Assembly: GCA_910585955.1 (NCBI GenBank)
Contig: CAJUGC010000009.1
Location: 39,111 to 103,110, forward strand
Source of the DNA: an uncultured Christensenella sp.
GTDB lineage: Bacteria > Bacillota > Clostridia > Christensenellales > Pumilibacteraceae
DNA length: 64,000 nt
Direction of reading: 5' to 3'
Shown piece after piece: positions 17,818-25,400 of this stretch. A program made the position numbers and the translations under genes. Numbering within the stretch: position 1 is the stretch's first letter; each line of letters begins with the position of its first letter. The notes beneath the pieces are model-generated. The model was not told where the DNA came from and made no database searches. It worked only from the letters and a program-made list of their open reading frames with translations.

Positions 17818-17917
17818 CTTTCCTACGCGGGTACTAACCCAACAGGTTCAAAGGGACCGATTTCTTCAAAGCGAAATCATCTCAGCTCGTCTACGAGCGC
17901 CCCTAGCGGTAATCTAT
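17818..17917 (-). ncRNA. TPP (THI element) riboswitch
   Basis: Read on the - strand, the conserved THI blocks appear in order: AGGGG-C near 17915, GCTGAGATGA, CCCTTTGAACCTG and then GGGTTAGTACCCGCGTAGGAAA near 17820 (core GCGTAGG). Thiamine pyrophosphate binding should switch off the downstream thiT. Confidence 0.95.
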
Positions 17918-17923
17918 ATGTCA

Positions 17924-17952
17924 ATCTTAGGACAAAAACATTCATTTGTCAA
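17924..17952 (-). promoter_or_regulatory. Promoter of the TPP riboswitch-thiT transcript
   Basis: On the - strand: TTGACA (17952-17947), 17 bases, TAAGAT (17929-17924). Transcription would start a few bases before the riboswitch. Confidence 0.85.
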
Positions 17953-17961
17953 GCGTTTTTC

Positions 17962-17990
17962 TTGCAATTTCGCGTGGAATAAGATATAAT
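17962..17990 (+). promoter_or_regulatory. Sigma-A-type promoter, leaderless start
   Basis: TTGCAA (17962-17967), 17 bases, TATAAT (17985-17990), then 7 bases to the ATG at 17998 with no Shine-Dalgarno. It is divergent from the thiT promoter, whose -35 box lies only 9 bases away. Confidence 0.75.
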
Positions 17991-17997
17991 AAAAGCA

Positions 17998-18849
17998 ATG
18001 ACATATATAGCAAAGACATTTTCCTATATTAAAAAGTCATTTTGGGTGTTGCTTCTGATTGCCGTAGTTCCCGCAGTGCTTCTCGGTCTTTTTGTCAGAC
18101 CTCTCGGCTTTGTGACATTTATACCCGATTTTGCCGTATCGGCAATAAATTCCTATGCGGATATTGCTTGGCTCATTTTCGATCGTCATGCCACAGTTTA
18201 CGTCTATCCTTTACTGTTGATTTTCGTCACTCTCACTGTCTGTATGGCTCTTGCGCTGTCGGTCATAGAAAAGCATTTCCGAACAGGCAAACTTATGCTG
18301 AAAGCGCCGCTTCGCGATTTGAACAGCAGTTTATTTCCAATGCTCAAGACGCTTGCTTTTATAATTGCCGTATATATGCTGTTTAAGTTTATTTTGAGCG
18401 GACTTGTTACGCTGTTGCATTTTTTACTTAGCGGAGCGGGGCATCCGAATACTCTTACTGTAATATTGGTTTCGATTTCCATAATAATTGCATTTGTCAT
18501 AAGTATTTATTTTTCGGTTCCGATAATGTTTTGGGCGCCGCTTATGCTGACATTCGGATATTCTTTTGTCGATGCGCTCATCGAAGCTGCAAGAATGTCG
18601 AGCAAAGCAGTTTGGCGCCTCTTTACGGCTCTTATATTTCCGCTTGTCACCGTAGCATTGCTTCAATGCGTGTTCGAGCTTTTGCCTCTTCCGATAATTG
18701 CGATGAAAGCTATTGCGGCGGTCATGTACTTGTTTTTGATAATGTATATCAGTGCGCTTATGCCTGTGGCGACTTTTGATTTGTCCGAACTTGAGCGGCG
18801 CGACGAAAAAAAGCCTTACCCGGCAAAGGGGAACAGCAGTGGCATTTAA
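17998..18849 (+). CDS. Multi-pass membrane protein, unknown function
   Basis: 283 residues with about six hydrophobic segments (around 17-33, 65-90, 113-140, 153-178, 205-225 and 228-252) and a short charged tail LERRDEKKPYPAKGN. No catalytic motif or transporter signature is recognised. It begins at an ATG 7 bases after a -10 box. The last 11 bases overlap the next membrane-protein gene, so the two products are translationally coupled and may work as a pair. The overall look, with cytoplasmic amphipathic loops such as SFVDALIEAARMSSKAVWR, recalls generic YciC/DUF975-like proteins, but this is weak. Confidence 0.8.
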   Translation: MTYIAKTFSYIKKSFWVLLLIAVVPAVLLGLFVRPLGFVTFIPDFAVSAINSYADIAWLIFDRHATVYVYPLLLIFVTLTVCMALALSVIEKHFRTGKLMLKAPLRDLNSSLFPMLKTLAFIIAVYMLFKFILSGLVTLLHFLLSGAGHPNTLTVILVSISIIIAFVISIYFSVPIMFWAPLMLTFGYSFVDALIEAARMSSKAVWRLFTALIFPLVTVALLQCVFELLPLPIIAMKAIAAVMYLFLIMYISALMPVATFDLSELERRDEKKPYPAKGNSSGI

Positions 18850-19762
18850 AAACGCATTTAAAATTATGGTGGATAGGTTCGGTCTTGTATGGATGCTTTT
18901 GTTGTACGTTTTCATACTTGCCGTGGTATTGGTGAGCGCAAGCATGGCGTTCATGATTCCGATATACCGTATTTTTTTGGGAGGCGGAATAATAGAAGAA
19001 ATTTATGCGCTGTTTAAAAGCATAGTCGGAGGAGAAAGCATAAATGCCTGGTTCGAGCAGATAAGAGATATAGGTCAGTCGATTTCCGATTTGTTTGCCG
19101 AAAACTTTGCATTGCGCCTTAATTCGGCATTGTGGCTTATAATAATAGTCGTTTTGGCGTATAGGTTTTTGATAGGTCTTTACGAGCTTCCTCTTATTTC
19201 GGTATTAGAAGGCTCGATGTCGTCTAATGCAAGAATAGGCTTCGGCGGACAACTTGTTTCTAAACTCGGCAAATCCTCGCGTTTTACGCTTGCGAAAATG
19301 CTCTATACTATTGTGTTTGATTTGTTGATTGCTTTAGTAATGTATGGTCTGTTTTTGTTGCTTGATGTGAGCGGTGTCGCGCTATTTGCACCGTTTCTCA
19401 TTATGGTTGTGTTTATTATTCTTATGTCGTTGAGATACAGTTTCATAGCTATGTGGTCTTCGCGCGTAATTGTGGACGGCGGAAAGATTTTCGAGTCGTT
19501 TTCTTTTTCGATAAGAAACGTATGCAAAAATTTCGGTTCGGTGTTTGCGTATTTTCTTGTCGCATGGGTGCTTATAATTGCGTTTAACGTATTTGTCGGA
19601 TTGTTTACTCTCGGAGCGGGACTTTTGATTTCCGTTCCCGTTTCCATGCTTTTTGTAAGCATATTGAATATGACGCTTTATTACGGCAAAAACGGAAAAA
19701 GATATTATGTGGACGGAACTGTGATCACGCCGCCGTATAAAAAAGAAGAAGAGTCGGTATAG
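18839..19762 (+). CDS. Multi-pass membrane protein, unknown function
   Basis: 307 residues with about six hydrophobic segments and a short Lys/Glu-rich C-terminus (PPYKKEEESV). I do not recognise a family. The start is the GTG at 18839, with AAGGGG 7 bases upstream, inside the end of the preceding gene; a longer reading from 18752 has no ribosome binding site. The product begins MAFKNAFKIMVDRFG. A cytoplasmic loop with IFESFSFSIRNVCKNFG between helices repeats the pattern of the first protein (a membrane protein with an amphipathic 'S-F-S-I-R' helix). The pair is followed by a strong shared terminator. Confidence 0.8.
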   Translation: MAFKNAFKIMVDRFGLVWMLLLYVFILAVVLVSASMAFMIPIYRIFLGGGIIEEIYALFKSIVGGESINAWFEQIRDIGQSISDLFAENFALRLNSALWLIIIVVLAYRFLIGLYELPLISVLEGSMSSNARIGFGGQLVSKLGKSSRFTLAKMLYTIVFDLLIALVMYGLFLLLDVSGVALFAPFLIMVVFIILMSLRYSFIAMWSSRVIVDGGKIFESFSFSIRNVCKNFGSVFAYFLVAWVLIIAFNVFVGLFTLGAGLLISVPVSMLFVSILNMTLYYGKNGKRYYVDGTVITPPYKKEEESV

Positions 19763-19803
19763 CGGCAAGCATAAAAAGGGCTGTCGTATAAATCGACATA
19801 AAT

Positions 19804-19850
19804 AAAACGGACTGTCGTTTGTGATCGGTTTCACTCGGACAGTCCGTTTC
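19804..19850. terminator. Bidirectional terminator
   Basis: A perfect 12-pair stem (19805-19816 with 19838-19849) with a 21-base loop, between the membrane-protein pair (+) and serA (-). T-rich sequence lies on the right and A-rich sequence on the left. Confidence 0.8.
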
Positions 19851-19861
19851 TTGTAATTTTT

Positions 19862-21013
19862 TTATATAAGTCTGACCTTTATGATGTTGTCGAGAGTTTC
19901 GAGCTTTTTAAGTACTGTGTCGCCGAGCTTTTCGTCGAGGTCGAGAATGCAATATGCGTAGTCGCCCTTGGATTGGCTGACGAAGTTGCTGATGTTTATG
20001 CCTTCGCCGCTTATGAGATCGGTCATGGATTTGAGCACGTTTTTGACGTTTTTGTGAATTACGGTTATGCGTTGGCAGCCGCTTCTCGTAAGCTTACAAG
20101 AAGGGAAGTTTACGGAGTTTGTAATGTTGCCGTTTTCGATGAAATCGACCATTTGGCGCGCGACCATGATTGCGCAGTTGTCTTCGGCTTCGGGCGTGCT
20201 GGCTCCGAGGTGGGGAATGGCGACGACGTTTTCGACGCCTATGACTTCGGCATTTGGGAAGTCAGTGACATATCTCGACAGCTTTCCTTTTGAAAGAGCG
20301 GCTTTCATGTCGACGTTGTTGACAAGCTCGCCGCGAGAACAGTTGACGAGCGCCGCGCCGCTCTTCATTTTCTTGATTGCCTCTGCGTTTATCATTCCGC
20401 GGGTCTCGTTTGTAAGCGGGACGTGAAGCGTGACAAAATCGCTTTCGGAAAGGAGTTTATCAAGGTCGGTTTCTTTTACTACATTGTGATTGAGATGCCA
20501 AGCGCCGTCCACGGAAATATATGGGTCGTATCCTACGACTTTCATGCCGAGTTCCACGCAGGCATTTGCGACAAGTACGCCTATTGCGCCGAGACCGACT
20601 ACGCCGAGAGTTTTACCCAGGAGTTCTCCTCCTACAAAAGCTTTTTTGCCGCTTTCGACCTGTTTTACCACATCGTCGCCGGTTAGGCTCGACGCCCAAT
20701 TTATTCCCGCCGTGATTTTTCTTCCGCAGAGAAGAAGGGCGCACAAAACGAGCTCTTTTACGGCGTTGGCGTTTGCGCCCGGAGTATTGAATACGACCAC
20801 GCCGCTTGCCGAACACTTATCGACGGGAATGTTGTTTACACCCGCGCCCGCTCTGCCGATGCAACAAACCGAATCAGGAACGGCGTACTCGTGCATATTG
20901 TAGGAGCGTAGAATTATACCGGCAGGCTTTACGGCTTCCTTGACCATTTTATATGCGGTTCCGAAAGCCTCGCAGGCAACGCCGCTTATTTCGTTTAGTT
21001 TCAGTATTTCCAT
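19862..21013 (-). CDS. serA: D-3-phosphoglycerate dehydrogenase
   Basis: First step of serine synthesis: NAD-dependent oxidation of 3-phosphoglycerate. The nucleotide-binding motif is GVVGLGAIGVLVA; the catalytic Arg is in NCSRGE, the Glu lies downstream and the His is in PHLGAST. The last 75 residues (ITVIHKNVKNVLKSM onward) form one ACT domain, which usually senses serine. 383 residues with a single ACT domain fits the short class. It follows serC by 11 bases on the same strand with AGGAG upstream. Confidence 0.94.
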   Translation of the reverse strand: MEILKLNEISGVACEAFGTAYKMVKEAVKPAGIILRSYNMHEYAVPDSVCCIGRAGAGVNNIPVDKCSASGVVVFNTPGANANAVKELVLCALLLCGRKITAGINWASSLTGDDVVKQVESGKKAFVGGELLGKTLGVVGLGAIGVLVANACVELGMKVVGYDPYISVDGAWHLNHNVVKETDLDKLLSESDFVTLHVPLTNETRGMINAEAIKKMKSGAALVNCSRGELVNNVDMKAALSKGKLSRYVTDFPNAEVIGVENVVAIPHLGASTPEAEDNCAIMVARQMVDFIENGNITNSVNFPSCKLTRSGCQRITVIHKNVKNVLKSMTDLISGEGINISNFVSQSKGDYAYCILDLDEKLGDTVLKKLETLDNIIKVRLI

Positions 21014-21024
21014 AGCAGTCTCCT

Positions 21025-22101
21025 TTACTTATGTCTTTTTTCAAAGTTCTTCATGAAATCGATGAGCTTCTTTATTCCTTCGATCGGCATGGCGTTGTAT
21101 ATGCTTGCTCTCATGCCTCCGACGAGTCTATGACCTTTCAGAGTCAAAAGCCCCTCTTTTGCGGCTTCCGAAACAAACTCTGCGTCTGTCTCGGCACTCG
21201 GCGTAACAAACGGCACGTTCATTATCGAACGGAATTCGGGAACTACGGAGTTTTTGTAATAACCCGAATTATCGATATATTCGTAAAGCATCTTTGCTTT
21301 GCGTTCGTTTATTTCGTTCATAGCTTTTACGCCGCCGTTCTTTTTGAGATAACGAAATACAAGCATGGACACATAGGTAGAGAATGCGGGAGGCGTATTG
21401 TAAAGACTGTGCTCCTTTACCTGCGTCGACCACTTGAGCATGGTGGGGCAGAGCGGATTACACTTGTCCTGAAGATCTTTGCGGACAATCACTATGGTTA
21501 CGCCTGCGGGGCCGACGTTTTTCTGAGCGCCGGCATATATGACGCCGAACTTTTTAACGTCGAATTCCTGACTGAGAATACAAGACGAAAGGTCTGCTAC
21601 GAGAGGAATGTTTCCTGTGTCGGGTATGCTCGAGTAGCGCGTTCCGAAGATTGTGTTGTTGTAGCAGATATGAACATAGTCTGCGTCGCTTCTGAATGTG
21701 CTTCTGTCGAGCTTGGGAATATAGGTGAAGTTTGCGTCCTCGCTCGAAGCTGCTTTTACCATGTCGCCGTATTTTTTCGCTTCGCCAAACGCCTTTTTCG
21801 AGAAGTTGCCGGTGACTACATAGTCGGCTTTTTTGTTCACGGAAATATTCAAAGGCACCGCCTCGAATTGGGTCGACGCGCCGCCCTGAACGAAAATCAC
21901 GTCGTAGTCTTCGGGAATAGCCATCAGTTCACGCAGCAGGCTTTCCGCTTCGGCGTTTATCGCTTCGTACGGCTTGGAGCGGTGACTCATTTCCATTACG
22001 GATATTCCAGTACCTTCGTAGTCGAGCAGCTCTTTTTGTACTTGCTTCAATACTTCTTCGGGAAGCATCGACGGACCTGCCGAAAAGTTATAGTTTCGCA
22101 T
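21025..22101 (-). CDS. serC: Phosphoserine aminotransferase
   Basis: PLP enzyme making 3-phosphoserine from 3-phosphohydroxypyruvate and glutamate. Motifs: YNFSAGPSMLP, GGASTQFEA, SSCILS and the PLP Lys in YAGAQKNVGPAG. The ATG (22101, leftward) has AAGGAG 8 bases upstream and gives the usual MRNYNFSAGP start; a GTG three codons earlier is less likely. 358 residues. First gene of a serC-serA operon. serB is not in the window. Confidence 0.95.
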   Translation of the reverse strand: MRNYNFSAGPSMLPEEVLKQVQKELLDYEGTGISVMEMSHRSKPYEAINAEAESLLRELMAIPEDYDVIFVQGGASTQFEAVPLNISVNKKADYVVTGNFSKKAFGEAKKYGDMVKAASSEDANFTYIPKLDRSTFRSDADYVHICYNNTIFGTRYSSIPDTGNIPLVADLSSCILSQEFDVKKFGVIYAGAQKNVGPAGVTIVIVRKDLQDKCNPLCPTMLKWSTQVKEHSLYNTPPAFSTYVSMLVFRYLKKNGGVKAMNEINERKAKMLYEYIDNSGYYKNSVVPEFRSIMNVPFVTPSAETDAEFVSEAAKEGLLTLKGHRLVGGMRASIYNAMPIEGIKKLIDFMKNFEKRHK

Positions 22102-22152
22102 ATGCAGCACTCCTTATGGATAAAAATTTATTTACAAACGAATATTATATAC

Positions 22153-22181
22153 ATTATATACGATTATACTGAAAATGGCAA
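22153..22181 (-). promoter_or_regulatory. Promoter of serC-serA
   Basis: On the - strand: TTGCCA (22181-22176), 17 bases, TATAAT (22158-22153). The leader is about 45 bases and holds no T-box or riboswitch-like element. Confidence 0.75.
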
Positions 22182-22340
22182 GCAATAAGATTATGCGATT
22201 GTCAATTTTGTAAGGCGAAGTTTTTCTTCGGAAAATATGTTTTATTCGGAAAAGCGACTTTTAAGGGGAGAATTTTGCGAAAAATATTAAAAATGCCTTA
22301 TTTCAGAGCAAAAAATATGTGAAATATTTATGAACATTCA

Positions 22341-22369
22341 TTGACAGGTGAGACGATTTGTTTTATAAT
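22341..22369 (+). promoter_or_regulatory. Consensus promoter of the giant-protein operon
   Basis: TTGACA (22341-22346), 17 bases, TATAAT (22364-22369). Both hexamers match the consensus. The A+T-rich stretch from 22182 to 22340 between this and the serC promoter contains no gene that I can support. Confidence 0.88.
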
Positions 22370-22378
22370 ATATATGTT

Positions 22379-22466
22379 TAGTATTATCGCGTATAATACT
22401 GTTCGTTTGCGATTATTGTTTTTTACAATCGCCATTATTACAAAATTGCCGAATGATGGCGAATGA
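22379..22466 (+). other. Structured 5' leader of the giant-protein operon
   Basis: Three hairpins follow one another in about 90 bases: AGTATTAT/ATAATACT with a 5-base CGCGT loop (near 22380-22402), GCGATT/AATCGC around a T-rich loop (near 22410-22433), and CGCCATTATT/AATGATGGCG (near 22431-22465). The last ends just before the GAGGAC that precedes the ATG. They may stabilise the message or control translation. I recognise no known riboswitch. Confidence 0.5.
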
Positions 22467-22475
22467 GGACCTAAT

Positions 22476-25400
22476 ATGGAAAAAAGGCTGAAGTCAAAAA
22501 TTGTTTCGATTGCGCTCGTCATGCTACTGTGCCTGAGCGGTTTCTTTGCATTGTTTTTTGCTCCTGCGGTTGTGCGTTCGAATGCCGAGGGCGAGAATAA
22601 CGGTATAAGGTTTAAGCAAGTTGCGGTCGGTACGGATTTTGCCATAGGGCTTACTTACGACGGAGAGCTTTACGGTTGGGATCTCGTGGCGGGATTGACA
22701 GCCAATGCGCTCGGCGTAAGCTACGGCACAAACCCTACGAAAATACCGGTCGAATTCAAAGACGCGGGAGACGGCATTATAAAGATTGCTGCTACGCGTA
22801 CAAGCGCGGCGTTTATAACTCATAAAAATAAGATCTATACTTGGGGAACAAATTCGCTGCATACTACCGGCACGGGTCTTTTGCTACGTTCCGACAGCGA
22901 TACTTCTTTTCCCGCGCCTATAGAAGTCGATGGTAACACGGGTGAGTTGATAGACGTCAACATGATGAAGCCTGGCGTACGTTCTACCGATATTGGATAC
23001 GAGAATGATTATTACGGCGGCGCTATAGATAACGACCCCGATCAGTTTCTCGATATTGTCGGAAGCGACGATCATTATGTCGTAAGACATAAGCGAAGCG
23101 GGGTTAGTAATTATTATTTTGCTTGGGGCTCCGCAAACTATATGTTTACGCGCAGATCTATGCAATCGGATAATTCGGTTGCGGCCAGCGTGTTTACTTT
23201 CAATGAGAATTGGAATAGTTCCGCATTAGCCGTAGGCGGAGGTTCGATACTCATCGGCGGCAACTCCGGTTTGTATATGCGCGGTAAAAACTTCTATCTT
23301 CCGACAGGAGTGGATTATACGCAGAAAAAATATGCTATTGGAGAGACGAATAATATAGACGGAAACCCGTCTACCGAGGATGCCGTCAGAAAGATTATCA
23401 ATCTTGACAATACGCTCAATTTGAAGCCCAAGGGCACAAGCAATCAAATAGATATACAGGAAAACGGGAATCCCAATTCTGTATCCGGAGGAAATTACAG
23501 TCCGTATACTTGGACGGAAAACCATTTGCCGTTGCCGTTTAACGGAACAGGCGTAGATAACGGTTGGTTGGTGAATGAAGCTCTAGCCACAAGCGATGCC
23601 AAAGACGGCGCGTTTGATTTTTACAATGTCGATCTTACCGGGTCTTTGGTTTTGGCGAACGGATCGACCGAATTATTAAATGCTTTCGGAAAGGTTCAAG
23701 TCGGAGATGATGCGAACTTAAGCGTTTCTAATTCCGTATTGAGTTTGGGCAACGGGTTCGGCTATGCTATAGATTCGAACGGTAAGTTGTGGTTTTTCGG
23801 CAACGGCTACAATGGGCAGAGCGGTTCGATTGCCGACGCCGATCTGAAAGCTTACTCGTCTTTGACAGAGATCACGGGATCGTTCGGTAAAGCCGTAAGC
23901 GTAGTTGCCGGCAAAACCAAAATGGGCAATAAAATCGTAAATACGCTTTCCGACCCTTCTTTGAGCGGTCTCGGTCTTACGATTGCAACGGATACAAACG
24001 GTATAGAGGCAACCATAGGCGGGTTCGGCGATGAGTATCTCGACGGCGACGAATTCTTGAGCGGCATGATAACCGAAAACGGGGTTTATGTATGGAATAA
24101 ATCAATGGGCATTACGTCCATCAATGAGAAGCTTAAGATTTACGGCGTAAATACGGAAGAAGATTCTACCAACAAAGTAGCTCAGCTTTACGCGGGCTAC
24201 GGCGGACACATGATCGCCATAACGACATACGGAAAAATTTTACAGATAGACGTCTCGGATACTGCCGTTAATATCGACGGAATTACTGTTACGCTTAAGG
24301 ATAATTTCAGGGACAGAAAGAGCTCGTCCGATAACCCTACCGCCGTCACAAACTACTCTGTTCGCACGGGTAACAGAATCGATTTTGCCGTGAGCAACGG
24401 CAGACCGCTTAAAGACAGCGACGGTGAGCAAAAAGAGAATATTTACACGACTTTGACTCTTGCCGGCAAAACAGACGTCGGCGCGGCAAGCGAAGATACG
24501 TCTATAATGGCAGAAAGCACGGTTTATGAAAACATTATTTCATCCAATGCAATAGGCGATTCTTATCGAATTCTGACTGGTGAAGACAACAACTTACCGA
24601 CGAGACATATAATAAGCAACAATCTTTTGGGGACGCAGACAACAGTGCCCGAAACAGGCGCGCCGCTGTTTTTCTTTGAAGGAGAGACTGATGCTATCGA
24701 GCCGGAGGTGTTGGAACATTATTTCAAATGGGATTTTGTTAACACAGGTTCGGGCGCTACGTCCGACGTCGGAATAAAAATCATACCGTATCAGTCTACG
24801 CAGGGCAAGACAATAGTGATGCGTTACTATGTCGCAAGATGTGCAAGCGAAAGTTTGAAATCCGCATCTGTCCCGCAAGATGTCAATGCCGATGCAAGTA
24901 CCGATTTCAGAAAATATAAATTCTATGATTATGCCGCTGTGGACATTCGCATAACTATTGCGAATACCGAGGCTTCTTTTGCCGAGTTTTCCAATCGTTT
25001 GAACGGAGACGAATCGAACATCAGCGTGCCCGTACTTGACATAAACAATCCTTATAACAACGCATATTCGATTGCGCTTACGAATGTGCAGTTCGGTCTT
25101 TCGGCTCTTGCAAGATATTTCGGCGTAGAAGAAAACATAGGTGTTTTCGACAGCTATGTAGTCGATAAGGCTTATGAGGCGGACGCGGGTTTCCCTGCAA
25201 GTCAGAGAGTTAAAGACGCATTTCTTGCTCGGTACTATAAGAACAACGAACAAAATAATTATTTCACAGATAAGTATCAGTACTTTATGTCCGACCCGGA
25301 CGGAGACAAAGTTTCGTTTGTTGCGAATGAGATAGCTCCGTCTCTTTCAGGAACAAGCGATTATTTCTCGGCCGGCGTTGTGACTGTTGAGTTCGATATT

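Noticed and set aside
18752..18838. Longer N-terminus for the second membrane protein
   Set aside because: No ribosome binding site at 18752, and the extension is in a frame opposed to the clear coding of the upstream gene; the GTG at 18839 has AAGGGG.
21031..22188. 385-codon open frame on the + strand opposite serC
   Set aside because: serC is clearly intact on the - strand with promoter and Shine-Dalgarno; the + frame runs through the serC promoter and resembles nothing.
22182..22340. Possible small gene or RNA in the A+T-rich gap upstream of the giant operon
   Set aside because: Only a short CGAAG/CTTCG hairpin and no start with a ribosome binding site were found.
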